From Sanguibacter inulinus (GTDB lineage: Bacteria > Actinomycetota > Actinomycetes > Actinomycetales > Cellulomonadaceae): 64,000 bases of DNA. A model generated the notes under the pieces. That model had not been told where the DNA came from. It ran no database searches and worked only from the letters and a program-made list of their open reading frames with translations. The stretch is from NCBI RefSeq assembly GCF_013415325.1, contig NZ_JACBYE010000004.1, positions 101,860-165,859 on the forward strand. The letters run 5' to 3'. Position 1 is the stretch's first letter. Every line of letters starts with the position of its first letter. Position numbers and translations under genes: made by a program. This document shows positions 33,532-44,988 of this stretch, piece by piece.

Positions 33532-35070
33532 TCAGTGCGCGACGACAGGGGCCTGGACGCCGTCGAGCGGTGCGCTCGCAGCGGCTCGGGCGGCACGGTC
33601 GGTGCGGGTGCGGAACAGCGACACCGTCGCGATCCCGCCGAGCAGGAAGATCACGGCCGAGGCCGTGTAGGCGGTCGAATAGCTGTGCAGGGCCGCCTCG
33701 GCCATGACCTGCGGGGTCTGGGAGGACTGCGTCGCGATGTAGCTGGTCGCGGCCGTCGCAGCGAGCGTGTTGAGCAGCGCTGTGCCGATCGCGCCACCGA
33801 CCTGCTGCGAGGTCGAGACCATCGCCGAGGCCGCTCCAGCCTGGCGGCGGTCGATGCCGAGGGTCGCGATCTGGAAGGACGGCGGCATGATCGAGCCCAT
33901 CCCGACACCCAGCAGGATCAGACCTGGCAGGACGTGGATGTAGGTGCTGTCGACCTCGAGGAGCGTGAAGGAGAACATCGCGAGGGCGCCGAGGGCCATG
34001 CCGATCGGCACGATGATCCGCGGGCCGAGGCGCGGCAGCAGGATGTTGTTCTGGATCTGCGCGGTGATGATGATCGACACGACCATCGGTAGGAAGGCCG
34101 TGCCCGTACGCATGGGGCTGAACGCGAGGGTCGCCTGCAGGTAGTAGGTGAGGAACAGGAACACGCCGAACATGCCCGAGCCGGCGACGAGGATCGCGAT
34201 GAACGCGCCGCCGCGGTCGCGGTCCAGGATGATGCCGAGGGGCAGGACCGGGTTCGCGGAGGTCCGCTGACGCAGCACGAAGGCGACGAGCAGCACGACG
34301 CTCAGGGCGAGCGAGACCCAGGTGACGGGAGCGTCCCAGCCCTGCGGCTCGGCCTGGGAGAAGCCGAAGACGAGGGCGAAGAGCCCGACAGACCCGAGCA
34401 GCACGCCCGGGGCGTCGAGGGACTGACGACCCGAGTGCCCGCCGCGGGGGAGCAGCACGGTGCCCGCGACGAAGGCGATCACCGCGATGAGCACGTTGAC
34501 GTAGAGGTTCCAGCGCCAGTCGAGGTTCTGCGTGAGGAAGCCGCCGAGGAGCAGGCCGATGGCGCCGCCCATCCCGGCGATCGCGCCGAAGACGCCGAAG
34601 GCGCGACCGCGCTCCTTGGGGTCGGTGAAGGTGGTCGTCAGGACCGAGAGAGCGGCCGGTGCGAGCACGGCGGCGAAGACGCCCTGGAGCGCACGGGCGC
34701 CCACGAGCATCGGGAAGTTCACGGCTGCTCCGCCGAGGGCGGAGGCGAGGGCGAAGCCGACGAGGCCGATGAGGAACATGCGGCGGCGGCCGAGCATGTC
34801 GGAGAGCCGCCCGCCGAGCAGCAGCAGGCTGCCGAAGGCGAGGGCGTAGGCGGTGACGACCCACTGGCGGTCGTTGTCGCTGAAGACCAGGTCGAGCTGG
34901 GCCGAGGGGAGGGCGATGTTCACGATGGTCGCGTCGAGCACGACCATGAGCTGGGCGAGGGCGACGGTCGCGAGGACGAGCCAGCGGCGCGAGCCGTGCG
35001 TCGACGTCGGGGTCGCCGCCAGCCCGGCGGGCGGAGCCGCGGGCTTCTGGGGCGTGGAGGGTGAGGGCAT
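33532..35070 (-). CDS. MFS drug exporter, DHA2 (EmrB/QacA) family
   Basis: A 512-residue exporter with 14 membrane helices. LATVALAQLMVVLDATIVNIALPSAQLDL marks TM1, GGRLSDMLGRRRMFLIG is motif A, and GAIAGMGGAIGLLLGGFLT is motif C. The first 30 residues are Pro/Ala-rich and cytoplasmic. ATG 35070 has GGAG nine bases upstream. Upstream in-frame sequence to 36039 runs antisense to other genes and is not coding. The divergent TetR gene and the palindrome between them make it that regulator's target. Likely substrate: amphipathic toxic compounds. Confidence 0.85.
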   Translation of the reverse strand: MPSPSTPQKPAAPPAGLAATPTSTHGSRRWLVLATVALAQLMVVLDATIVNIALPSAQLDLVFSDNDRQWVVTAYALAFGSLLLLGGRLSDMLGRRRMFLIGLVGFALASALGGAAVNFPMLVGARALQGVFAAVLAPAALSVLTTTFTDPKERGRAFGVFGAIAGMGGAIGLLLGGFLTQNLDWRWNLYVNVLIAVIAFVAGTVLLPRGGHSGRQSLDAPGVLLGSVGLFALVFGFSQAEPQGWDAPVTWVSLALSVVLLVAFVLRQRTSANPVLPLGIILDRDRGGAFIAILVAGSGMFGVFLFLTYYLQATLAFSPMRTGTAFLPMVVSIIITAQIQNNILLPRLGPRIIVPIGMALGALAMFSFTLLEVDSTYIHVLPGLILLGVGMGSIMPPSFQIATLGIDRRQAGAASAMVSTSQQVGGAIGTALLNTLAATAATSYIATQSSQTPQVMAEAALHSYSTAYTASAVIFLLGGIATVSLFRTRTDRAARAAASAPLDGVQAPVVAH

Positions 35071-35115
35071 GGGTGTCTCCGGGGACGTCGTGGTCGGAGC
35101 ACTGACCGTAATACA

Positions 35116-35129
35116 GAACTGACCAGTTC
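35116..35129. promoter_or_regulatory. Operator between MFS exporter and TetR
   Basis: GAACTG (35116-35121) AC CAGTTC (35124-35129) is a perfect 6-bp inverted repeat with a two-base centre. On the minus strand it lies just before a TATTAC that could be the exporter's -10. This is the expected site for the adjacent TetR protein. Confidence 0.7.
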
Positions 35130-35202
35130 CGGAACCCCTCGGTCTCGATTTGTTCTTCGCGGTGCTCTCTGCCCACAATGGGCACCGACGAGAGGGAGCC
35201 TG

Positions 35203-35910
35203 ATGGACGTGGAGCACGAGGACGTGACAGCGACGTCGCCCGAGCGCGCACGCCGGCCCGGACGGCGCCGGGACGAGTCGCGCGACGAGGCGATCCTCGA
35301 CGCGACCCGCGAGCTCCTCGTCGAGCGCGGCTTCGAGAACATGACGATGGACGCCGTCGCCGAGCGCGCAGGCGCGGGCAAGGCCACGCTCTACAGGCGC
35401 TGGCCGTCCAAGACGCATCTGACCGTCGACGCGATCACCTGCCGGCGCTACGGCGACCTCACCGTCGACGACATCCCTGACACGGGATCGCTCCGCGGGG
35501 ACCTGCTGAGCATCCGGCAGGTCAAGCACCTGCGCTCGGACACCGAAGACCTCATGGCCGGCCTGACCGCCGTCATCCGCGAGGACCCTCAGGTCGCCGC
35601 GGCCTTCCAGCGCCAGTTCGTCGAGGCGCGGACACAGCTCATGCGTGACCTGCTCGACCGCGCCGAGCGCCGGGGCGAGATCCCCCCGGGGCGCGACCTC
35701 GACATGATCGCGACCATCGCCCCTGCGATGATCTCCTACCAGAAGGTCACCACGGGCAAGCCGCTCGACCCCTCGTACCTGGAGAGGCTCGTCGACACAG
35801 TCCTCGTCCCGCTCGCGACGGCCGAGCACCCAGGGTCCCAGGACCTGGCCGACGGGGCCGGCGCCCTCTGGACCTCCGCCGACGAGCAGGCAGGGGTGCC
35901 TGGGCGCTGA
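35203..35910 (+). CDS. TetR-family regulator of the MFS exporter
   Basis: A 235-residue TetR protein. The helix-turn-helix domain is at about residues 25-75: AILDATRELLVERGFENMTMDAVAERAGAGKATLYRRWPSKTHLTVDAI. The C-terminal part belongs to the TetR_C_11-like group, ending in an acidic tail. GGGAG is five bases before the ATG. Divergent from the DHA2 exporter and sharing a GAACTG-palindrome region with it, it most likely represses the exporter until a substrate binds. It is also close upstream of a TauE-type gene and may be co-transcribed with it. Confidence 0.85.
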   Translation: MDVEHEDVTATSPERARRPGRRRDESRDEAILDATRELLVERGFENMTMDAVAERAGAGKATLYRRWPSKTHLTVDAITCRRYGDLTVDDIPDTGSLRGDLLSIRQVKHLRSDTEDLMAGLTAVIREDPQVAAAFQRQFVEARTQLMRDLLDRAERRGEIPPGRDLDMIATIAPAMISYQKVTTGKPLDPSYLERLVDTVLVPLATAEHPGSQDLADGAGALWTSADEQAGVPGR

Positions 35911-35926
35911 GCGTCCTCCACCCTCC

Positions 35927-36784
35927 ATGACTCTCACGACCTGGCTCGTCCTCGCCCTCGTCGCGCTCTCTGTCGGCGTCTCCAAGTCCGCGCTGCCGGG
36001 GCTCTCGACGCTCGGCGTCGCGCTGATCGCCACGGTCATGCCTGCGAAGGAGTCGACAGGGCTGCTGCTCCTGCTGTTGCTCTGCGGGGACCTCGTCGCG
36101 GTCAGCAGCTATTGGCGCCAGGCGGACTGGCGTTTGCTGTCCAGGATGCTGCTGCCCGTGCTGGGCGGTGTGCTCGTCGGGGTGGTCTTCCTCGCGCGGG
36201 TCGACGACCTCGTCATGCGCCGGACCATCGGCGGGGTGCTGCTGGCGCTCCTCGCGGTCCGCGCCGTGCGCTGGTTCGTCGACCGTCGGTCGGCCCGGCG
36301 GGCGGAGCGCGATGCCGCGCAGGACGGGTCCGGCGACGCCGGTGCCGCTGACACCGCTGCCGCTGACGCCGCTGACATGCCGGTCGCGGTCTGTGCGTCG
36401 GTCTCCGCAGGGGAACCGGCTGCTCAGCGTCCGCACCTCGGGGTCGGTTCGGTCTACGGGACCCTCGCCGGGTTCACCACCATGGTCGCCAACGCCGGTG
36501 GGCCCGTCATGAGCCTCTACCTGCTGTCGGTCGGGGCGACCAAGCTGCGGTTCATGGGGACCGCTGCGTGCTTCTTCTTCGCGACCAACCTCGTCAAGCT
36601 GCCCTTCTCGATCGGCCTGTCCCTCGTCACCGTCGACACCCTGCGCACGGCTCTCGTGCTCGTGCCGCTGGTCCTGCTCGGGGCTGTGATCGGCCGGCGC
36701 CTGCTGCGCTCGATCGACCAGAAGCTCTTCGAGAGGCTCGTCATCGGCCTGACCATCACCGCGAGCATCTTCCTGCTGCGCTGA
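35927..36784 (+). CDS. TauE/SafE-family permease (probable anion or sulfur-compound exporter)
   Basis: A 285-residue membrane protein with about eight helices in two half-repeats. The first half has GVSKSALPGLSTLGVALIATVMPAKESTGLLLLLL and the second GFTTMVANAGGPVMSLYLLSVGATKLRFMGTAACFFFATNLVKLPF, the repeated TauE/SafE motif. Between them is an unusually long Ala/Asp/Arg-rich cytoplasmic loop (about residues 125-170) that is low-complexity. Family members move sulfite, sulfonates or organic anions. It begins 16 bases after the TetR stop, so both may share a transcript. Confidence 0.8.
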   Translation: MTLTTWLVLALVALSVGVSKSALPGLSTLGVALIATVMPAKESTGLLLLLLLCGDLVAVSSYWRQADWRLLSRMLLPVLGGVLVGVVFLARVDDLVMRRTIGGVLLALLAVRAVRWFVDRRSARRAERDAAQDGSGDAGAADTAAADAADMPVAVCASVSAGEPAAQRPHLGVGSVYGTLAGFTTMVANAGGPVMSLYLLSVGATKLRFMGTAACFFFATNLVKLPFSIGLSLVTVDTLRTALVLVPLVLLGAVIGRRLLRSIDQKLFERLVIGLTITASIFLLR

Positions 36785-36815
36785 CCGACGGCGCAGACGA
36801 CGACGGGACAGGACC

Positions 36816-36834
36816 CGAGGAGTCGTGCTCCTCG
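36816..36834. terminator. Short hairpin between convergent genes
   Basis: CGAGGAG (36816-36822) pairs with CTCCTCG (36828-36834), 7 bp with a five-base loop, in the gap between the TauE-type gene and the end of the GH53 gene. It is a plausible weak bidirectional terminator. Confidence 0.45.
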
Positions 36835-36870
36835 ATGTCCCGGCCCGCCGTCCGGTGCTGCAGCTCCTCG

Positions 36871-39990
<3,120 letters not shown>

Positions 39991-40235
39991 TCACGGACTG
40001 TGACCGCGCACAGTTGATGGCCCACTCCGACGAGGTGTCGGCCGAGACGCTACGGTCGTCGACGGAGGTGAGACCAGCGAGCCAGGACGGCCCGGGACAC
40101 AGCGGTGGGGCCGTGCCGACGCTCTTCTCGGGCGGGTGACGAGCACTGCGCCTAGGGTTGGGTGTCCGACCCGTGCCCGGTCCGTCCTGGCGGTCGGCGA
40201 TGCGCGGGACCGAGACCCCGACCACAGGAGCCGAC

Positions 40236-40517
40236 ATGACGTACGACGCCAGACCCCCGCTCCCCGACGCGCCCCGACCTGCCCGGCCCACCGGCCTCGA
40301 CGGGCTCGCGCAGCTGCGCCCCGCCGTCGCCGTGGCGCTCGCGGTCCTCGGGCTCGCCTTCCTGGCCTTCGGGATCGTCCAGGGTCAGCTCTGGGCCGGG
40401 GCGATCGGTGTCGTCCTCCTCGTCGACAGCGCACTCCTGCGCTACATCGCGACCCGTGCCCGCCGCGCACCGGGACCTGACGGCATGCGGCCGGGCAAGA
40501 CGCCGGGCCTGCTCTAG
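40236..40517 (+). CDS. Small two-helix membrane protein
   Basis: A 93-residue protein of unknown function. A proline-rich N-terminus (about 28 residues) is followed by two membrane helices, AVAVALAVLGLAFLAFGIV and AGAIGVVLLVDSALLRYIA, and a short basic tail. CAGGAG stands five bases before the ATG at 40236, which decides the start over the longer frame. It is convergent with a lipoprotein gene 13 bases away. Confidence 0.65.
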   Translation: MTYDARPPLPDAPRPARPTGLDGLAQLRPAVAVALAVLGLAFLAFGIVQGQLWAGAIGVVLLVDSALLRYIATRARRAPGPDGMRPGKTPGLL

Positions 40518-40530
40518 CCAGCCCCCGGGG

Positions 40531-41211
40531 TCAGCCCATGAGGTCGAGCACTGCCACCCCGGCGCCCAACGCCCACTCCTCGGTTAGTGCTGCCAGCTGG
40601 GGGACGTCCTGGAGTGCGACTCCGCCCGAGGTGAGGACGACGACCACGCCGTCCCGCACCACCTGGACACCCGTCGCGTCGAGCTGGGCGCCTGGGTCGT
40701 AGCCTCCACCGACCTTGAGGGCCCAGGCGCCTGCGGCCGACACCGCAGGGTCGTCGACGACCCACCCCAGCGGCTCCATGCTCTCCGCGGTGTACTCGGG
40801 GTCGTGGGACACGCCCAGGGAGATGAAGCCGTACCGATCGAGGGCCGTGCTCGATCCGTCCGTCTCCGGCGTGTACCAGCTGCATCCGAGGGCGGCGCCG
40901 TCGGACCCGGTGGCCACACCGTTCTCGCTCTCGTCGAGCTCGACGAGGCCTTCGACCACGGGTCCGAGCACTGCCTTCACCTCGTCGCAGGTGGGGAAGT
41001 CTCCGGCCGTCGCGCCAGGCGCATCGTCGGTCGCGGTCGCGGTCGCGGGCTCGGCGCTGGGCTCCGGTGCCGAGGTGCTCGTCGCTGCCAGGCTTGCTGC
41101 GGGAGCGGGTGTGGCCTCGCTGTCTGCTGGGCCGCTGCACCCGCTGAGGAGGGCACCTGCCAGCGCGAGGGCGAGGAGCGAGCCTGTACGGGGCGTCGTC
41201 GTCGGTGTCAT
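40531..41211 (-). CDS. Lipoprotein of unknown function (DUF3558-like)
   Basis: A 226-residue lipoprotein. Signal peptide with lipobox LLSGC (Cys 25), then an Ala/Pro/Thr/Ser-rich linker to about residue 70, then a globular domain starting FPTCDEVKAVLGPVVEGLVEL and containing LGCSWYTPE. The two spaced cysteines (PTC and GCSW) and layout recall DUF3558 proteins of actinobacterial surfaces, whose role is unknown. Downstream of the tetR gene with 21-bp repeats between them, it is probably not in the same transcript. Confidence 0.65.
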   Translation of the reverse strand: MTPTTTPRTGSLLALALAGALLSGCSGPADSEATPAPAASLAATSTSAPEPSAEPATATATDDAPGATAGDFPTCDEVKAVLGPVVEGLVELDESENGVATGSDGAALGCSWYTPETDGSSTALDRYGFISLGVSHDPEYTAESMEPLGWVVDDPAVSAAGAWALKVGGGYDPGAQLDATGVQVVRDGVVVVLTSGGVALQDVPQLAALTEEWALGAGVAVLDLMG

Positions 41212-41327
41212 GGGACGGACCGTTCCTTGTGCGTGATGTCGACGGGAGAGCCGCTGCCGTGGGCCCGCAGCCTACGACGGTGGTGTACCACCCTCTCGCT
41301 CGTCGGCACACCCCCTGTCCGCTGCGT

Positions 41328-41432
41328 GAGCACGTCGCCCCGCGGCGTGCGCAGGTCAGTCCGCGGCGCGAGCAGGTCGCCCCGCGGCGTGGACAGGTCG
41401 CTCCGCTGCGCGAGCAGGTCGCCCCGCGGCCG
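41328..41432. repeat. Five tandem 21-bp repeats
   Basis: Five consecutive 21-bp units (41328, 41349, 41370, 41391, 41412), best unit GAGCAGGTCGCCCCGCGGCGT; units 1, 3 and 5 are nearly identical and units 2 and 4 are more diverged. They fill half of the gap between the end of the minus-strand TetR gene (41439) and the lipoprotein start (41211). No gene is assigned to them. Confidence 0.85.
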
Positions 41433-41438
41433 TCGTGG

Positions 41439-42008
41439 TCAGGCGACCAGGGCGCTCGTCACCGTCGCGATGATGGCGCTCTCCGCCTCGTCTGCCGCCA
41501 GTCGGCCCGACGCGACCTCCGCGCAGGCTGTGTGCAGCGTCGAGTAGACGACGGCCGTGAGCCAGTCCGCGCTCAGGTCGGCGCGGAACGTCCCCGAGCC
41601 CTGCCCACGCTCGATGATCTCCTGCACCCGGGCGAGCACACCGTCGTGCGACGCACGCACGTGATCCGTTCCGAGCGCTGCCAGCGCCGCGTCGAGCGCG
41701 GCGCTGTTGGCCTCGACCTGGCGCCACGAGGACCTGATGAGCCGGACGAGCGCGTCGAGGGGGTCGCCGGACAGGTCGACCTCGGCGAGCAGCCGGTCTG
41801 ACTGCTCGACCGCTGCGGCGAGCGCAGCCTCGACCAGCTCGTCGCGGCCGGCGAAGTGCCCGTAGAGCGTCACCCTGCCGACGCCTGCCGCCGCGGCGAT
41901 GGCCGACATCGACGCATTCGGGTCCCGCGCGAAGAGCGTCAGGGCGCTCGCGAGGATCGCCTCGCGGTTGCGTCGGGCATCCGAGCGTCGTGGGGAGGTG
42001 GTGGTCAC
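41439..42008 (-). CDS. TetR-family regulator
   Basis: A 189-residue TetR protein. The DNA-binding domain is at residues 12-60: NREAILASALTLFARDPNASMSAIAAAAGVGRVTLYGHFAGRDELVEAAL. The helical C-terminal domain has no recognisable ligand signature. It is divergent from the saccharopine-dehydrogenase-like gene, and two copies of TCTCAAACA palindromes lie between, so autorepression and control of that neighbour are likely. Confidence 0.85.
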   Translation of the reverse strand: MTTTSPRRSDARRNREAILASALTLFARDPNASMSAIAAAAGVGRVTLYGHFAGRDELVEAALAAAVEQSDRLLAEVDLSGDPLDALVRLIRSSWRQVEANSAALDAALAALGTDHVRASHDGVLARVQEIIERGQGSGTFRADLSADWLTAVVYSTLHTACAEVASGRLAADEAESAIIATVTSALVA

Positions 42009-42036
42009 AGGCTCAGGCTAGCCGACGTCGCACCGA

Positions 42037-42094
42037 TCTCAAACAGCGGTGTTCATGTTGTGCTAGGTTCCATCTCAAACACCACTGTTTGAGA
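42037..42094. promoter_or_regulatory. Paired TetR operators
   Basis: Site 2 (42073-42094) is a perfect inverted repeat TCTCAAACA-ccac-TGTTTGAGA. Site 1 (42037-42057) has the same left half TCTCAAACA and a degenerate right half TGTTCATG. The two are 36 bp apart in the divergent promoter region. Confidence 0.75.
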
Positions 42095-42104
42095 AGAGAA
42101 CCTG

Positions 42105-43055
42105 ATGACACTCCCCGTCCCACACCAGCCCCAGCCCAGCAGCCCCGCACTCACGGTCCTCGCCCTCGGCGGTTACGGCGCAGCCGGCAGCTACGCCGTC
42201 GAGCACCTGCGCTCCCGCGGGCACACCGTGACGACAGCCGGACGGGATGCGACCCGCGCCGACCTCGTTCTCGACCTCGGCGACCTCGCCGCCGTGGCAC
42301 GCGCCGCTGCATCGGCCGACGTCGTCCTCAACACCTCCGGACGCGAAGACCCGCGCGTGGTCACCGCCGCGACAGGAGCCGGAGCGGCCTTCGTCGACAT
42401 CACCGCGACAGCGACCTACATCGCCGGCATCGAGGCTCTCGACCTCGCCGCACCTGTCGCGCTCAGCGTCGGCATCGCCCCGGGGCTGACCAACCTGCTG
42501 GCGCACGCCGCAGCCAGGCAGAGCACCCTCCCGCTCGACGTCGCGATCGTCCTCGGTGCCGGTGAGCAGCACGGTGCTGCCGGGGCCGCCTGGGTCTACG
42601 GGATGCTCGGGCAGAGCTTCGTGGACCCCGCGACAGGGTCGCCGGTCCGCAGCTACACCCGCCCTGCCACCTTCGACCTCCCCACGGGGCGCCGCCGCCT
42701 GTACCGCACAGACTTCTCCGACCAGACGACCCTGACCGCAGAGCTCGACCGCCCCGTCCGCAGCTATTTCGGCCTCGACTCACGGTTCGCGACGACCTCC
42801 CTCGCCGCGCTCACCTGGGTACCCGGAGCACGGCACCTGCCGACCAGCATCCCCATGCCCGGCGGTGAGCGCTGGTACCTCCAGGTCCGCGACGCCGAGC
42901 GCGTCCACGGCAGCGCCACGGGCGTCGGGCAGTCCCGCGCCACGGGGCTCATGGCGGCGCTCGCTGTCGAACGGGTGCGGGCCGCTGGTGCCGGGGTGCA
43001 CCACCTGCCGTCGCTCATGAGCGTCGAGGACGTCGACCTCACGGTCTTCGGGTAG
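42105..43055 (+). CDS. Saccharopine dehydrogenase-like NAD(P)-binding protein
   Basis: A 316-residue protein with an N-terminal Rossmann fold (LTVLALGGYGAAGSYAVEHLRSRGHTVTTAGRD, glycine motif GGYGAAG) and a C-terminal alpha/beta domain. The segment ADVVLNTSGRE and VSVGIAPGLTNLLAHAAAR are like those of saccharopine-dehydrogenase-type reductases of actinobacteria. The substrate is unknown. It is divergent from a TetR gene with two operators in between. GAGAA precedes the ATG at a distance of about seven bases. Confidence 0.75.
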   Translation: MTLPVPHQPQPSSPALTVLALGGYGAAGSYAVEHLRSRGHTVTTAGRDATRADLVLDLGDLAAVARAAASADVVLNTSGREDPRVVTAATGAGAAFVDITATATYIAGIEALDLAAPVALSVGIAPGLTNLLAHAAARQSTLPLDVAIVLGAGEQHGAAGAAWVYGMLGQSFVDPATGSPVRSYTRPATFDLPTGRRRLYRTDFSDQTTLTAELDRPVRSYFGLDSRFATTSLAALTWVPGARHLPTSIPMPGGERWYLQVRDAERVHGSATGVGQSRATGLMAALAVERVRAAGAGVHHLPSLMSVEDVDLTVFG

Positions 43056-43092
43056 CCCGGGCAGGGTCCTACGGCCCTGGTCCCCGGGGGCT
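43054..43092 (+). terminator. Compound hairpin after the dehydrogenase-like gene
   Basis: CAGGG (43062-43066) pairs with CCCTG (43075-43079), and the flanking AGCCCGGG can extend the stem with CCCCGGGGGCT (43082-43092), leaving small bulges. Confidence 0.5.
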
Positions 43093-43113
43093 GATCACGG
43101 CTAGGTTCGGTCC

Positions 43114-43779
43114 ATGACAGCCGCCGCCATCGTCGACCTCAGCGCGCTCGCCCCTCTGACCGGGCTCGTCGAGCAGGAACGCCAGGACCGCCTGTCTTCC
43201 GGCACGGAAGAGACGACCCCCGACTCCTCCGCTCCTGAGATGTCCGACGAGAAGATCCGCGCGGGAACTGGACGCGGCTGGGACGAGTGGGTCGCGCTCG
43301 CCGCGGACGGTCCGGGCCGGGGAGCCTCGCACTCAGAGATCGCCACCTGGGCGGGGGAGCAGCACGGCCTCGCCGGGTGGTGGGCGCACGGCGTCGCCGT
43401 CGGAGTCCGACGGCTCACCGGGCAGCGGGTCCCCGGCCAGATGGCCGACGGGTCCTTCGCCGTGAGCAAGACCGCGACCCTCTCGGCGGACGAGAGCGAC
43501 CTCCGGGCGGCGCTCCTCGACGAGGGCACCCGTGCCGCTCTGCTCCCCGGTCTCGACGTCACGCTCCGGTCCAAGCCGACCTCCAAGGCGCTGCGTCTCG
43601 CGCTCGCCGACGGCAGCGGTCCGCTCGGCAGCATCCTCTTCACCCTCGCGACAGCGGGGGACGGACGCTGCCGGGTCACGGTCAGCCACGAGAGGCTCAC
43701 CTCGGCAGCCGACGGCGAGCGGTGGAAGACCTTCTGGGCTGGGTGGCTCGCCGTGGTCGCGGGTGCGCTCCGCACCTGA
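43114..43779 (+). CDS. DUF4287 domain protein
   Basis: A 221-residue soluble protein. The central region EKIRAGTGRGWDEWVALAADGPGRGASHSEIATWAGEQHGLAGWWAHGVAVGVRRLTGQR matches the DUF4287 pattern, often paired with an SRPBCC-like domain, which the remainder (SFAVSKTATLSADESDLRAALLDEG to the end) could represent. The N-terminal 45 residues are extra. The exact function is unknown; relatives are common single genes in Micrococcales. Confidence 0.7.
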   Translation: MTAAAIVDLSALAPLTGLVEQERQDRLSSGTEETTPDSSAPEMSDEKIRAGTGRGWDEWVALAADGPGRGASHSEIATWAGEQHGLAGWWAHGVAVGVRRLTGQRVPGQMADGSFAVSKTATLSADESDLRAALLDEGTRAALLPGLDVTLRSKPTSKALRLALADGSGPLGSILFTLATAGDGRCRVTVSHERLTSAADGERWKTFWAGWLAVVAGALRT

Positions 43780-43832
43780 CCTCACCCGCGCCCCTCTTCG
43801 GTCCGGGCAGACGCCCGTGCCAGGATGGTCTG

Positions 43833-44915
43833 ATGGTCATCGCTGACTCCCGCCCCGACGTCGTCCCCGAGGTCCTCGACGACAGGAGCTACGCCGCGTG
43901 GTCGTCACGCGTGGTCGCCGTGATCATCGACGGCTTCGTCCTCGGGGGCTTGATCTTCCTCGCCGCTGGGGCGGCGTACGGGACCAGCACCTTCACGCTC
44001 CCCGTGCCGTTCCCGGACTCTGACGGCCTCACCCTCGCAGGCCTGACATGGGGGAGCAAGGTCGCCGTCGCCGCCGCCGTGCTCTCCCTCGTGCTGCTCC
44101 AGGCCTACGGCGGTGCGACTCCCGGCAAGCGCATCGTCGGCATCGCGGTCGTCGACGCCCAGACCGGCCAGCCCGTCGGGCCCGTGCGCACGGTGCTGCG
44201 CTACCTCGCCCACCTGCTCGACGCCATCCTCTGCATCGGGTACCTGCGTCCCCTGTGGCACCCGGAGGAACGCACCTTCGCCGACTCGCTCCTCGGGACT
44301 GTCGTCCTGCGGACACGGACCGTGCGCGCGCACCCGCTCGTGGCCCGGCTCGCCACACGCCGTGACGGCACCTGGACCGGGCGGCCGGGCTCGCGAGGGA
44401 CGATCGGCGAACCGGCGACCGGCGAGTGGGAGAACCGCGTCACCGGAGGGGTCGCCATCGTGAGCGTCGTGCTCGCGTGCTTCTCGTTCCCCTGGTCGAC
44501 CGCGGGATCGAGCAGCTCCGACATGGTCGACTGCGGCTTCCCGATCCTCGACTCTGGCGCCTTCGCGCCGACGGGCGTGACGATCCGGGCGGACAGCAGC
44601 GTCACCTCCGAGCGACGGTTCTGGGTCGAGCGGACGACCTTCAACCCGGCGCAAGAGGTCACAGCGAGCTGGACGTGGCACCGCAGCACCGCAGAGCCGA
44701 CCACCGTCGAGCTCGTGGTCACCGGTGCCGACGGCACCGAGGAGATCACCAACACGGTCTTGCCTGCAGGGACCCCCGACGGCGCCGCGGACGTCGACGG
44801 CACCCCGTTCGGCGACCTCGCCCTCGACGTGAGCGACCTCGGGCCGGGATGGACGGCGGAGTCGTCCGTGATCGTCGACGGTCAGGTCGTCTCCAGCTGT
44901 TCGCTCACCACGTGA
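43833..44915 (+). CDS. RDD-family membrane protein with extracytoplasmic C-terminal domain
   Basis: A 360-residue membrane protein. The RDD domain (residues 18-175) holds AAWSSRVVAVIIDGFVLGGLIFLAAG and the conserved GATPGKRIVGIAVVDAQTG, with DDL/H equivalents. A further helix GGVAIVSVVLACFSFPW at about 210 leads to an external 140-residue domain rich in beta-strands, with two cysteines (DCGFP and SSCSL) that could form a disulfide. RDD proteins may act in transport or sodium exchange; the external part is not recognised. AGGA is seven bases before the ATG at 43833. Confidence 0.75.
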   Translation: MVIADSRPDVVPEVLDDRSYAAWSSRVVAVIIDGFVLGGLIFLAAGAAYGTSTFTLPVPFPDSDGLTLAGLTWGSKVAVAAAVLSLVLLQAYGGATPGKRIVGIAVVDAQTGQPVGPVRTVLRYLAHLLDAILCIGYLRPLWHPEERTFADSLLGTVVLRTRTVRAHPLVARLATRRDGTWTGRPGSRGTIGEPATGEWENRVTGGVAIVSVVLACFSFPWSTAGSSSSDMVDCGFPILDSGAFAPTGVTIRADSSVTSERRFWVERTTFNPAQEVTASWTWHRSTAEPTTVELVVTGADGTEEITNTVLPAGTPDGAADVDGTPFGDLALDVSDLGPGWTAESSVIVDGQVVSSCSLTT

Positions 44916-44988
44916 CGGACGCCCGTCGGCGGGTCGTGCCTCGCGCCGGGTCCAGCGCCAGCCACCCGCCGGACGGTAACCTGCCACA

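Noticed and set aside
33532..36039. An 835-residue minus-strand frame
   Set aside because: Only the part up to 35070 matches the MFS exporter; the rest is antisense to the TetR gene and the operator region.
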